Part shown: piece by piece, positions 24,894 through 37,083 of the stretch
Layout: the number at the start of each line of letters is the position of its first letter
How positions within the stretch are numbered: position 1 is the stretch's first letter
Source of the DNA: Lonicera japonica
Lineage: Eukaryota > Streptophyta > Magnoliopsida > Dipsacales > Caprifoliaceae
Assembly (NCBI GenBank): GCA_021464415.1
Contig: CM038464.1
Coordinates: forward strand, 50,512,783-50,576,782
Direction of reading: 5' to 3'
Length of the DNA: 64,000 nucleotides
Translations under genes and position numbers: made by a program
The notes under the pieces: model-generated
The model's input: only the letters and a program-made list of their open reading frames with translations
Database searches by the model: none
What the model was told of the DNA's origin: nothing

Positions 24894-25049
24894 TGTTAGA
24901 ATATATTATTTAGCTTTCCTTATATTATTAGGATATTATAAGGTTTCCTTTTTTCATTAGGTATCTCATTGTTTACATAATCCTATAAATAGGACTATCT
25001 TGTATCATTATTATTAAGTTAAATAAAAAATCTCTTTCTTTTACTCTCA
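24894..25049 (+). repeat. 3' LTR
   Basis: 156 bp, TGTTAGAATA...TCTCA, directly after the purine-rich GAGGAGGAG tract. It aligns end to end with the 5' LTR without gaps. Confidence 0.9.
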
Positions 25050-25300
25050 AGAGCAAGCCTACATATATACATATATATATATATATATATAATGTTTATA
25101 TATATTTGAAGCCTTTTCAAGTTGCTTAAACCACCTAGGACCCAGAGGTACATCTAAGATGGAAAAGTGGTGATTGATCTCCTACTTAAACCGACCACCA
25201 CGGTTGGAACAACCCCGGCCAATTCCCCTATTCCCTGAATATTAAGTATTTTTTTTGCACACAAAAACAAGGAAAACTACGAAAGCTTTACGATCAGAAA
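25050..25300. other. short gene-free stretch
   Basis: A TA microsatellite near 25070-25090 and AT-rich sequence. It may be the right part of an element split by the copia insertion. Confidence 0.4.
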
Positions 25301-25566
25301 CTTAAGCTCTAAAAAATGAGAGGAAGTCCAGTTCTGAGGAAGGAGACCTCTAATAGAAGATTGAGCCACCCAGTGATCCACAGAATTAAGAGATTTAGGA
25401 ATAAAAACAAAAGATATCTCGAGCTTTGAGTGCAGATCTCTAACATCTTCCATAATTGAAGCAATTTCCCATGGAAGGGGGAGAAAGAATCGGCAAGATC
25501 CACATCTTGCTTAGAATCACAACAAACCACAAAGCCTTTGCACCCTTTCATCAATCCCAACAAACA
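25300..25566 (-). pseudogene. LINE-type RNase H (RVT_3) fragment
   Basis: On the minus strand one frame gives GLMKGCKGFVVCCDSKQDVD, and after a frame change another gives FVFIPKSLNSVDHWVAQSS. These match the middle and end of the RNase H-like domain at the C-terminus of plant LINEs. The fragment is frameshifted and has no start. Confidence 0.6.
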
Positions 25567-25599
25567 CTGGGTGTACGTATATCTTACCGCTTCAATATA

Positions 25600-26330
25600 T
25601 ATGAATAAAAAAAATCTAGATAATTATCTAGTCTTATGTAGTAAAATATTTTATATTAACATCAATATTATGTACTGTTCAAGTATTTTTACGTAGACTA
25701 AGCTAATTCTTGTATTAACTTTATATGAACAATGTGTGTATACTATGATAAAAAAATTACAAATGAGAGTGAAAAATAGCTTCTACGTATTGTAAATCAT
25801 AAACTATTTACGTCATGTAAATCATAAACTATCTGCATCATGTAAATCATAAACTATCTGCGTCAGTATTGTAAAAAGGTAAATTTATCTATTTTGGAGT
25901 TGTACCAATGAAACTATATTGCTAAAAAAGGAGGACAAATGGTAAAGGTAAACTAAATCTAGCAACAGACAAACATTTACTATAGCAGATACAATGTACA
26001 TTGGCTTTTCTTCTTTTTTTTTCTTTTTTTTTAAAAAAATCCCACAGCCAACACACATTGTGTCGTCTAAAGGTGTAAGGCGTACCCACGGCCGATATTT
26101 AGAACATTGTATATGGGTTTTTTCCCATAGCCGATATTCATTGTATCGTCTGTGGATTTTTTACCCTATCCGGTGCAAATTCAAGGGATATGGTAAGCTA
26201 AATATACCCTTTTAGCCTACCCTTTTTACAATATTGATGCAAATGGTCTTAGAGGTGAAGCTACAAAATACAACTTAATTATTTTTAGCAAAAACCGGCC
26301 AACTAAGGAAGGTTGTACATGATTAAGAGC
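25600..26330. other. gene-free stretch
   Basis: AT-rich, with three short direct repeats (TGTAAATCATAAACTAT) around 25790-25860. No gene seen. Confidence 0.5.
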
Positions 26331-26394
26331 ATTTATAGTGGTTTTTTTATATCTTTATTTTGTGTAAAAATTGGCCAACAAAGGAATGTTGTAT

Positions 26395-26895
26395 AAGATT
26401 AAGAGCAGTTGCAGTAGTTTTTTATATCTTTATTTTGTGTAAAATTTATGCAATTTGTAATTTTTTTTATATCCAGTATTCTTTTAAAATTTAAATTTGT
26501 GTAAAATGGATAGTAAAATACACTCACATTTTACGATGACATGTCATCTTTCTCTCTCTTCATTTTATTTTATAAAATTTATAAATGTAATAACATCAAA
26601 TGTAAAAGATGAATTTTTATAAAAACTATATATTTGAAATCTACTCATCATTACTTATAAATTAAGATCCATTGTGACCATAAAATTATTTATATATAAA
26701 ACTTGAAGTAAAATTTACTTAAATTGATATTTAACATGTGTTAGAATCTTATTGATTATATCAAAATTTATACAAGAACTTACAAAAGTATCATTGGAGC
26801 ATACTTTTTTTTTAGTATTCAAGTTTTTTATAAAAGTGAGTTGCACACATTTGACTTACAAGTTAATTTTTACACTACCATTAATAATACTCTAA
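26395..26895 (-). repeat. dispersed repeat family member 2
   Basis: On the minus strand it starts AATGGTAGTGTAAAAATT and follows the same block order as 10213-10590 for about 350 bp. Its far end (AAGAGCAGTTGCAGTAG, then a T-rich run) is partly duplicated upstream from about 26325. Confidence 0.6.
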
Positions 26896-26993
26896 AGGTG
26901 ATTAATTAGGCATATGCGGCCCTGCCTATTTTCTGCAAATAATTGGGGTGCTTTTTGGCTACTTTTAACTATAATTTTGCCCATAAGATTTTT

Positions 26994-27440
26994 TTATTTT
27001 TTTTGTTTTCTTTTGACCTGATCAAAAATTGCAGCTCTAGACCAACCATTCCTAAACACAGACTTAGCTATAAAGTCTGCCACTTTATTGGCCAACATCT
27101 GAAGGAGCAACAAAAAACTTAATATCTGCAATAAGCGAGGCCATATCCCAAGGAGGAGTTGCTCCCCAAAAGAACACCAGTTGATCACATTAGCGCAATC
27201 CCCTTCAACGATGAACTTAGAGGCATTAACTTTAAGGCAGAAAATGCACGCTTCCCTCACAGCCACCGCTGAAGGGGCATAAACTCTCCTCCCGAAGAAA
27301 TCAAGCAAACGACTAGAGGAGTACGTCCCTAATAAGCTACTGCTGCCTTAGAGTTGGAAAAAGCAGCGTCACAATTAATTTTGAGAGTATCAATTTCGGG
27401 TTGCTGGGTGGTGGGTGGATGAGGAAATCCAAGACGAGGC
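26994..27440 (-). pseudogene. LINE-type RNase H (RVT_3) domain remnant
   Basis: On the minus strand the domain opens with TLKINCDAAFSNSKAAVAY, then a stop, and continues in the 104-codon frame with AVREACIFCLKVNASKFIVE, EGDCANVINW and ANKVADFIAKSV. Those carry the D-E-D type acidic positions expected of RNase H. It is the most complete of the three such remnants here, but is interrupted and lacks the reverse transcriptase part. Confidence 0.7.
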
Positions 27441-27449
27441 AGCTCTAGA

Positions 27450-29036
27450 GTAGGAAATACTCCTGTTGAAGGGGCGGCAGCACATCTCTATCTTTGAAAC
27501 CTCCTGATAATTTGAAGGATTCAAATATTTCGTTTATAAGACTTAAGTTAGAATCTCGTTGTTAGTCTTGATAGACAACATGTAAATACATGTAAAAATA
27601 AAGAGGAATTTTCAGGACGCCTTAATAATTAGTTGTCAAGATAGGTCTTCTTTTGTCGAATTAGAGAAAATTACATGTTCGCATAAAAAATTGAAGCTAT
27701 CATTAAGGAAATTGAAATATTTAAATTTCAAGCAGTTTTTTCAAACTCCAAATTTTATTTGTGATATTTTTTTTATAATAAGTTTACCCGATAAAAGAAT
27801 TCCGTGATATTTATAATTTATAGATAAAATGCATATTTTAATTAATTCTTCTATCTAAAGTAACCAAACCCTCATACGTTGCAATTACTAATGAAATGAA
27901 ACAATTTGACTTTTTATAATTTTTAAAAAATACACAATTTTTAAAAAATACACAATTTTTAACATAATTAATGGTGGATCATTATTGAAAAATTTGGTAC
28001 ATTAATTGGTTATAGATAGTAGATTTGGAGGTCTTGATATAGGCTCCACATATACTCCATGTGGTTGCAAGACTCCAAATATTGAGAAGTATATACTCCC
28101 TTTTTGGGATCACTACAAAAGAATAAAGTATTTGCAGTTCCGACTTTAAATCTTTTCTTTTACTTTCTTTTTTTAAAAAATAAATTAATTAATTAATCAA
28201 AGACAAGTGCGGATATGATTTGGTTTAGTTGTTAAGGTTTGTTTTATTCATGATAGAAGTTTTAGGTTAGAATGATGTTTCAAGTGTCAACATATTTTGT
28301 GGCTCTCACTTTAATATATATAGCAGGAATTCTAGGAAATATATATCATATTTTGTGGCTCTCACTTCAATGCATTATATAAAATATTAAACCTCCTATA
28401 TATTAAGTTTCAAAAAGTTTTATGGTAATCAAGGCCATGTGTGGTCGTCCACTCTACACACTTGTAAAGACCTGCATCTATATAAATTAACTTAAATGAT
28501 AAAAAAAAAATATTGATTTAAGTTGCCTTGAAAACCAATACTAATATATTTGATAATTTGAAAAAAAAAATTAAGTTTTTAAGTGAAATCTAGTTCTTGG
28601 GCAAACTAGTAAAAAAATCCATAAAGAAAATGGAAAATATGAAGAACAACTCTTCAAATTACTAGTCACATCTTCTTCTTTTTTTCCAAGTTCTCATAAA
28701 AAATAATTATGTTATAATCTAAGAAATGTAAAGTTTGATGCAGTGGCCCTTCCCTTTTGTTTCTAGGGCAGGAAAAGTGGCGTATTCTTTATCTCATTAC
28801 ACTTTACCTATTCCTGATTATGAAAGTTGGGATTCCTCGATGATTAATTTCATGATTAATTATGGCACAAAGCATTTTCTGTTTTATAAATATATATATA
28901 CATATATATAGCATTCAATATAAATTGAAAAAATTATAAAAATTAAGAAATATATTCACAAAGGGAAAGGTGGACACTTATGTTATAAACAGTTAAACAC
29001 ACAAACACAAGACAAAAACATCGTTCCAAACTAAAT
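27450..29036. other. gene-free AT-rich stretch
   Basis: No coding frame is convincing. A direct repeat (TTTTGTGGCTCTCACTT) occurs near 28293 and 28350. Confidence 0.5.
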
Positions 29037-29165
29037 CGAGTGGGTTAACCTAATTGGTATTACACGCACCCAACCTCAAGAGGAATCCTGAGTTCAACTC
29101 TAATCTGGAGTGGGAGATTTTTGTTATTATTGTAGTAAAGAGAATAAACTTAAAACTTTCCCTTT
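29037..29165 (+). mobile_element. SINE-like fragment
   Basis: CGAGTGGGTTAACCTAATTG (A-box-like) is followed 45 bp later by TGAGTTCAACTCT (B-box-like), spaced as in tRNA-derived SINEs. It differs from the 11216-11371 family. Confidence 0.45.
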
Positions 29166-29279
29166 ATATATATAATAATAATTAATTAAAAAAAAAGCCC
29201 ATTGTTCCCACACTTAAATGGCAGATTTGCTACTGTAATAAACTCAGAATGAAGGAGACATCCGCAAATCGACTAACGT

Positions 29280-29456
29280 TGTGTTTAAATTACCTGCTAT
29301 TGTCTAAATGAAAGACTATAATTTAATGGTTTCCAAATTTTGTAACAACTCCACTACTATTCATCATTTCTGATACCCAATCAAATAGGCATAAACATTT
29401 CACTTTCATTAAAAACTGGCACAAGTTTACAACGACCCAAACACAGCCTTAACGGG
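29280..29456. mobile_element. MITE-like element
   Basis: The left end TAACGTTGTGTTTAAATTA and the reversed right end TAAGGCTGTGTTTGGGTCG form short inverted ends. It resembles the element in PILS intron 2. No coding frame. Confidence 0.45.
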
Positions 29457-29754
29457 CCCATGTTTACCTGGTTTAGTTCAAGGGTATAACAGCCGATGTA
29501 TTAAACAAGATTACACAAACAAGTGACCAAGACCCAGCTATAAATGACACAAACCTGTTATATACGAGAAATATATGTTTTAAATACAACAACTAGCCAT
29601 TGCCAGGAATATACAGCCCCAAGCAAAGTAAGGGTGGAGATGGGTAAATTTTGGTCAATGACTAAACAAAGACACTGATAAACTGAATGGGAAAATTATT
29701 CAAACGTAAGTAAAAACGATAAGGTTTTAATTACTAGTAAAAAGTAAAAGAACC

Positions 29755-32700
29755 TTATTTTTGCTCAATGGAAGCTTTAATTCCATTTGAGTTTACTGCA
29801 GCTCCATCTGAGTGGTCATCATCAGAATGAAGCTGAGCCGAAACCTCGTCTATAGCAGTGTTCAGCTGTGCGATCTTCTCGGTCAGTATTTTGCGGGTTT
29901 TCTGTATCAGTGCCGTAACTTAATAAGAAGAGAGGAAATCTCTACCAGCAAGTTAAGAAGAAAAAGAAACAAGGAATGAACATCAACAATACTCTCCGTG
30001 TCCCAAATTAAGAGTCCAATGTTCCTTTTTGGGATATAAACAATGTACCAAATCACAATAACAGACAAGTTTTGCTCTCAACCGTCGATTAGCTTGAAAT
30101 TTAGTGTATACCCAAAAAAGGTTGAGTCGATCTAAAATGCTTGATTTGGGATGGAGGGAGAGCATCAATAACTTTAATTTGGTATATGAACTTAGCAGCA
30201 TATCTCATAGAATACACAAAATTACATAAATCTAACATATTATTGTTAATATTGTTAAAGTTAACAATGATATGCTCCACAATGGTTATTTTTTCTCAAT
30301 AACTAAAATTGTGGGCCTACTAATTTGATTAGCTAGAAATTAATCAGATTTTAACTTTAAAGAAAATTGGCAGTGAAAAATTATCCAAATTTGAAATGTC
30401 TATCCTTATCTTTTCTTCTGACCAATAGAATTAGTGTTATCACCAATACTGATTATTGAAAAAGTTATTAATTTTGATTATTGAGTAGCTAAATTTGAGT
30501 ATTTGCTAATCGATTGTCAAGATTTGATTATTCCATTGGTTATTTTTTTAAGCAATATTATTAAAATTGATTATTCTTGTTATTTTGATTATGCCATTGG
30601 AGATGCTCTTATAGCCAAATTTTACTTTGGTATAATAGGTAAGTTTAGAAAAGTGGAGGGAGTAGCTTAGTAGCCAATGGCAAGAGCACATTCTCACCTC
30701 CAAGGCTTTCTCTTCATCATATATAAATTTTGGCAGCTTTCTCATTAAATCCTTTCTTGGTTCTCCAGTTAGCGCATTGCTTATCTGCAAGACATTATAA
30801 GAAAGCCGTCAGTTTGTATAATAAACATTAAATAAATCATTTTTGTCCCTCCATAAGCAAAATGGTTCACCATATTTGCCCTAGGCTATGAACAATTACA
30901 CTATCTTACACTCTTCCAACATGCTCAGACATGTTTTGAGGGCTGAAATGTGGTTTTCCTTTTAAATAAAGGAGTCAAATTGAAAAATCTTTGTACTTAT
31001 TTTATTCACTAATGTATCTTGATCCATTTACACGAATATCAATAAAATTTGTTTATCATGATAAATATGAAATAATGCATAAACCTATAATAAGGAAGAA
31101 TAGTTTTTGAATCTTAAAAATATGTAAGAAATATAAAGGATTGGAGGCCGAGATGAATGATGCCTTTTTAAGGGTTGAGACTTGAGACGAATGTACAAGG
31201 GGCCAAAAATACCTTTTTAAGAGTTCCGATGATCTGTATAAAGAGTAAATTACGCCAATACTCCCTTTGGCACGGAATACCACTGGTATATAATTAAATA
31301 CACATAATAAACATTTTCCCATCTCATATGGTTATACAAGTTTAGCTAAAAAAGCATGCAGATGCATTACTGCCCCATCAACGCCAAAGATTTACATTAA
31401 CTTTTCTAAACTTACATAAAATAACAATAACCAAAATGTTTGCTTTTTCGCTAGTTACAAAAGATCAACAAGCAACTAAATGAAGAAATTAACCATGTGT
31501 AAATGGGTAGTTATTTCAACCATACCTGAGGTGCGTATATGCAGCCTAACGTTCCAACGGCAATTCCTCCCAATACAAAGCCACCAACAAAGATACTTGC
31601 ACCGCTTGGTCCTCTGCCATCCCGACTGTAATTATACAAAAGGCAGGTTAATTGTCTAATCTGTAGTCATGGTACAAGCCCTCACAGCACCACCTGTTTT
31701 CCCAAAAGCCAAAAGTGCTCTTCAAATAGCATTACGGAAATAATATCCATATTATATGAAAATTGGCAAATTCTGAATAATTAATAACAAAAGGAGTCCT
31801 CAAGTTTTGATGCAGTGAATATACCAGTATATCTATTTCATAAATGCCAGCACGGTGTGGTCCCAGATGATGTGACTTTCGTATCTAAGTCAAAGGCCCA
31901 ATGTTTGTTCACATAAAATCAATGGAAGACAATAGTTCTTCACCCTAATCAAACCCCTTCACAATTTGTATTCTCCAACTCAACTGAATCCAACTGATAA
32001 ACCCAACATACTCAATCCAACTGATTTTTATTACTTTCACAATTTAGTAAGTAGGTCATCAAGTTTTCATAAATCCAACATCACCCCCACCAACAACAAA
32101 AAAAAAAAAAAACAAACAAACAAACAAAAAACCCACTACCCAGCACCCGAACAAAGAATTTTCATTCGCTACTAAGCTTATTTTACTTCGGTCAAGTTTT
32201 TACGAATTAAAAAGTGCTGTAGAAAGAGACAAGGAGAATGAGACTTGTAAATTTTTGTTACAAACTTACAATGATTTAATCTGAAATTAAGTATCCAAAA
32301 CGACTGATACATGCATGCCAATGTAAGCATGATGTGATTTGTGAAGAAATTTTAAAAAGCCAATCTTCCCCATAAACAAAAATTTATTGGGTTTCTTATA
32401 CTATTAACTGTTATGATAAAATCGATAAAGAGACAGGAAGAGTACAATGCTTTATGATCATACCCAGCTCGCACGGTAAGTGGCCTTCTGTACTTTAGAG
32501 GTTTTGCTTTTGCATGGTGAGGGGCACTGATAAACAAGTTACAGGAGCTAATGCATTGGTCCGCTTGCATCAAAGAGGAACCTAGCAACATATATTCGCA
32601 ACAATGAGAAGAAAAGGAATATGAAGAAACCCTAGAACAGAATATATCCTAGTGAAATGTGTATACCATTCATGAGAATTACAATATATAAACAAAATCA

Positions 32701-34176
32701 TGATAATGTACTTGTGACGAAATAATAATTTCTTTCTCATAAAAATAAAATAAACTTTCCTACTTAGTACCTTTGTTGCAAAAGGCTCAGTTATCCTAGA
32801 TAATAATTTCTTACTCATAAAAACAGCATGCATTAATATAAAATGGGTCCAAAAACATTTAGATTTAAAACATCTGCCAAAAATAGGGGACAAGAAATTC
32901 ATCTAGACTAAAAATATGAGACCACCACCATCTTCCTCCATCGAGCTACTCAAAGCATCTGTGACAAAAGCAAAAAGAAAGGAGGGTAGTAGATCACAGT
33001 GTTCAACGCCTCTCTATGCTCTGCACTTCCTCCTAGGCCTCCCATTAATAATGAAAAAAAAGTTAGATGTTCCCAAACACCCATTAATCCAACTCCCTCA
33101 TTTTCAGAAAAACCCTTTTTGCTCCAGCACCAAGTCAATAAATCTCAATCCCTGCTATTACAATGTTCCAAAAAGTCGATTTAAACACCAGTACTCCTCC
33201 TTCTACTTTTATAATGCTCCACTAACTCCCTAGATTCCTAGAATTCAAGTTAATATTGTCTTGAATATTAAAGTACAACATGATAATAGACCTCAAAGAA
33301 ACTGAAGACTAGATGTATGCGCGTTCAATTACAAAACTGCTCAAACATGAACACCAAGAAGCTGTTACATTTGTACAGCAACCAGTGACCTAATTTTCAA
33401 GTTTTTCGATTCTTTGGGTAAACTTGATTATTTTATAACACCAAGACACCTAAATGCAGGAACCAAATTACACACAATCTGAAACACTTGATAGGATATC
33501 GAGCAAACCAAACCCTAAAACCTGAATCTAGAACTAACAAAACTTCAGAAATTCACAAATACCAGAACCAACAAGTTGTAGGGAAAAGTATCCCAATTAC
33601 AAACATGCACTTTCTAGACGACTCAATTTAATTAACAAAACAGCTCCATAAGATCAATATTGATACACAAACTGAGCATTTGTTTGGGTGGGTACCCCAA
33701 TTCCATGGCTTCGAATTGGAATTGGTCCATTGAATTCCAAAACCAGTGTTTGGATAGGAAATCTATAAATTAACCAAACAACGGAATTGCAATTATTTGG
33801 AACTGTAATTCCGCGAATTGCAATTATATAGAATTACAACTCTAATTGAAACCCTGAGGGTGTGTTTCAACTTAAAATATACAAGCTATCAACAAATTAC
33901 TTCCATATTTTAGTCCTATTCACAATTTCACATGCCTTGTTATTACAACCTTGCTGAAGATTTAACAATCAGACATACATAATAAAAACTCGCATAATCC
34001 ACAATACTGAAGAGTAGGAAAGATTAGATAGAGGGAAAAGCATAATCAACAACTAAAAGCAAACAAATGGAAGAATTAATAATAGCTCATCAGTGCAAAT
34101 TATGATTAATTTCTATGATGATGAAGCAATTGAAATTACCAGATAAAAGCAGGGAATTAGAAAGAGTAGTAGTCAT
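29755..34176 (-). CDS. small chloroplast-targeted membrane protein, 5 exons
   Basis: Five exons join in frame: 34176-34140, 32581-32464, 31625-31526, 30784-30698 and 29901-29755, giving 162 residues. The first ~50 residues are rich in Ser and basic residues and end near RRPLTVRAG, as in a chloroplast transit peptide. A glycine-rich membrane helix follows at about 60-84 ([20 protein letters not shown]). Then come [20 protein letters not shown], a coiled-coil-like segment ([19 protein letters not shown]) and an acidic tail. It resembles the plant family of AT1G42960, recalled as a chloroplast inner-membrane protein of unknown role. All borders are canonical and I saw no lesion. The introns hold several MITEs. 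The start at 34176 was chosen because exon 1 joins exon 2 in frame and completes the transit peptide. Confidence 0.85.
29985..30165. mobile_element. Stowaway-like MITE in intron 4
   Basis: The left end CTCTCCGTGTCCCAAATTAA and the reversed right end CTCTCCCTCCATCCCAAATC match the CTCCCTCCGTCCC ends of plant Stowaway MITEs. About 180 bp, non-coding. Confidence 0.6.
30268..30615. mobile_element. MITE-like element in intron 4
   Basis: The right end, reversed, is AAGAGCATCTCCAATGGCAT, the same terminal motif as the Harbinger-like MITE at 19314. The left end has ATGCTCCACAATGGTTAT, a weaker match. Confidence 0.4.
32650..34130 (-). other. intron 1 of the chloroplast-protein gene
   Basis: A long intron (about 1.56 kb in total, 32582-34139) with no recognisable gene. 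It includes the MITE-like segment at 33680-33880. Confidence 0.6.
33680..33880. mobile_element. MITE-like segment in intron 1
   Basis: It begins ATTTGTTTGGGTGGG and ends GGGTGTGTTTCAAC, with several AATTGGAATT/AATTCC inverted pieces between. It resembles plant MITEs with TTTGG ends. The borders are approximate. Confidence 0.4.
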
Positions 34177-34467
34177 CGTTGGAGAAGGAGAATATATCCG
34201 GAGAGAGAGCGAGAATGAGAGTGTTCGAAGCGGTGCCAAACTTCCCTTTTTTTCGATGATAATTGAAGTTATCGTTCATTCATTTCTCGATGTTTTCTAT
34301 GAACTACAAACACAGTTTAAAATGGGCCGCTGCTAAATACCAGTAGCCATTTACCTGCTTTTATCTCACGACACGTATGCATTGAATGAATACTGCATAC
34401 AACTAAACTGGTATATTTTAATACACCTAACACTAATTCAATATATAAATTCAATATATATATATAT

Positions 34468-34800
34468 GGGTAAGGTTTCAATGGTTACCGCTATTTTTAT
34501 TCATGGATGGTTATTCTAATATTAACCGTTGGATGAAAAATTAATGGTTGAGATCAAATGAGTAGTTGGCTAACATAATTAATACACATTGAAGAAATAC
34601 AAACCATTAAGTGCCAGGTTAAGTGGGTAACTTGTTGTTACCTGATGACATGGCATTTTTATTTTTATTTCCATTTAATTTTAAGGAATCTTAAATTAGA
34701 GATTCATTCCATGATTTGCTAATTCCAATCCGGGATATCCCTATTCTTTACCCTTGTAAAATATGATCTCAAATATTATTTGCCAAACACCACACATTGA
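34468..34800 (+). repeat. left terminal inverted repeat of the giant element
   Basis: It starts GGGTAAGGTTTCAATGG next to the TA tract. Relative to the right copy it has about 50 extra bases between the terminal block and the ACATAATTAATACACATTGA block. It ends shortly before the ULP1-like gene and probably supplies part of its promoter. Confidence 0.65.
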
Positions 34801-34984
34801 TTATTGAACCAAAGTAATTAATTATTTAATACTACACTAGTCACGAAGTTTGTATTATCACACCGTAGATCTGATATATAGTATCTCTTCTACTTACAAC
34901 TCTTGATAGCTAGTTTCACAAAGGACCACAAACTAAGTTATATTGGATTGGTTTATTCGATCCATTGAATAGTTTTTAAAGAAA

Positions 34985-36580
34985 ATGAGTTCTAGTGATC
35001 AGGTTAAGGAGGTAGGTGAAAAAGAATGGAGAATACGCATGGAGAGAGAATTAAAAACAGTGAAGAACGAATTAAGTTTGATAAAAAGTTTGATGGTTGA
35101 TAAAGAGTTTATCAAGAGAGAGAGAAACTCTTCTGATGATAACTGTTACGGGGATGATGACGAGTTTTCTTTTATGTCTCGAAAGAAACTCAAGTCATCG
35201 AATGACGATAGTATTAAAATAATAACACATCAAGTTCGTAGAAGTATTTGTACGACGCCAGTGAATATTTGTTTGTTCAAAGATTTCAAACTTAAAATAC
35301 GTTCAGGGCAAAGGAAAGAGAATTGTTGGAGTACATATTCTCGAAATCTGTAAAGCAAGAGTGAGTTATATTAACTCTTCATATAATATATTGTTTGAAT
35401 TACACTAATTTATTTTTCTTGTTTGTATCAGCCAATTGATCGTGGCGAGTGGTGATCATAGCCTTTTGCGTTCTGATTTTCGATATCTCGGTCCCAATGA
35501 GGAAATAGAATCTGAGGTTTTTCTTCTTCTTATTGTTATATTTTTTATTTTTAAAGTAAAATAAGACAAGTACTGTTTCATTCACGTAGTGGTCGTATTG
35601 ACTTTTTTTATTTATGAAATAGATTATTACTATGGTTTCCAAAATATTGACCGAAGATGAGAGATCCAGAACTAGCCAAAAGGCAAGAAAGTGGTATCTT
35701 CCTGCGAGATTAATAGTGAGTATGCCGTTGATTGAATCACTTACTTAAAAAACTTAGTTATTGTTATTAATTTATACTTTTTGCAGAAGGATCATCTGCC
35801 ACATCGTGATCTAACACTACACAAAGTTTGGGGAACAATGAATTACTATAAGACGTTTATGGGATGCATGGACAAGTGCGAGGAGGCAAGTATATATTAT
35901 CTCTTTCGTAATTCGTTTTACGTTCTATATCTAACTAATTGGTAATGTGTTTTACATTAGGTATTCATTCCAATTTTAATTTCAAGACACTACATTCTTG
36001 CACGAGTGTTGTTGAAGACAAAAGTTGTTGAAGTTTGGGACTCTCTATCGGATGCGACACAACCTATTCTTTATTCTGCAAGAATTAAGGATATTGTAAG
36101 TTTAAAATTACGGGATCTCTATTCCACATTGATTGTTTTTCAAAGGTTCATAAAATGTCATTTTTTTTCCTGTAATGTTCCTAATATATTCCAGCTACGT
36201 AATTTGGACTTGGGACTTGAGAGAGAGATTAGAAAGAAGCCTGGAAATTTCAGTTTTTCTAGTTTTCGCATTGTTCGTGCATCATTCGTTCCGAGGCAAC
36301 CTAACGGGTTTGATTGCGGCATGTTTGTTATTTTGTTTATGCAATCTGGATGTAAAGTCGATTCTCGATCCTTTGTGGTAAGATATTTCTATTTGTTTAG
36401 CGTTACTAATTAATTCAATCGTTGTTTCCTTTATTTAATTGTTTTGTAATTATTTTGTAGTTCGACTCAAATGAAGATCGGTGTAGACTAGCATGTTGGT
36501 TGGCGAATTCTAACTACAACAAGCACAGAGATATATTGATGAACGATGTTCGAGAATTTTATTTGAAAATGAACATGTAA
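34985..36580 (+). pseudogene. ULP1-like SUMO protease (C48 family), 7 exons, one frameshift
   Basis: ULP1 enzymes are cysteine proteases that cut SUMO from proteins. Exons: 34985-35360, 35432-35516, 35623-35715, 35787-35885, 35961-36095, 36195-36377, 36461-36580. Late exons carry the catalytic set: His in SRHYILARV, Asp in VEVWDSL, and Gln/Cys in QPNGFDCGMFV. The N-terminal exon is charged and coiled-coil-like. The intron after exon 4 starts with GC (GAG/GCAAGT) instead of GT, which is needed for frame. In exon 1 the frame must shift by one base near 35285-35300 to pass from CLFKDFKLK to the downstream ELLEYIFSKSVKQ, so the copy looks disabled unless this is a sequencing error or an unseen intron. 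About 360 residues. ULP-like genes are known cargo of plant MULEs (KAONASHI type). It lies just inside the left TIR. Confidence 0.82.
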
Positions 36581-37083
36581 ACTGTTTTGAATTTTTTTGT
36601 AAGAAAAAATGAAAAGTTATTATTATGATGCACGGTGCTCAATTTGCATGCCAATGGATTTGATTAATGAAGAGTTATTATTATTTTTTACAATGATGAT
36701 GCACGGTAATCAATATGCATGCCAATAGTTATGATTAAATATTTGTATTCCTCCTCTCTCTAAACACGGTTGGAGAGTAAATTTGGTGTGTATGCTTCAA
36801 GTACTTTAATTAAGTTTCTCTGTCCATACAATCTCAGTTGGAAGTCCAAATGTTAACATGTATTGGAAAAAAGGAAAAAATATAATATGTTTAATTTGTC
36901 ATTGAACTCGGGAAGAAATATTAAAATATTAATTAGTAGTAATATTCATTACAAAGCAAAAACAAAAGCACTACGATAACATTAGAAAGCAAAAAGAAAA
37001 CTACTACGTTAACATCAGAAAGCAAAAACAACACTACTACGTTAACATTAAGGAAACCAACCCAATTCGTAATAAAAAAAAGT

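Larger units (their letters stand above)
20502..25049 (+). mobile_element. Ty1/copia retrotransposon with both LTRs and no recognisable gag body
   Basis: 4.55 kb bounded by two 156-bp LTRs, with the priming site TGGTATCAGAGC at 20661-20672 and a polypurine tract at 24885-24893. The pol order is zinc knuckle, protease, integrase, RT, RNase H. Only about 0.7 kb separates the priming site from the zinc knuckle, and that stretch has no Gag-like frame, so most of gag is deleted or replaced. GCAAG occurs at 20497-20501 and again at 25053-25057, three bases beyond the nominal LTR end, and may be the target duplication. Confidence 0.95.

Noticed and set aside
20293..25240. A hAT-like element split by the copia insertion
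   Set aside because: The left part has a GTCGGTCC-type end, but no convincing right end or 8-bp target duplication was found.
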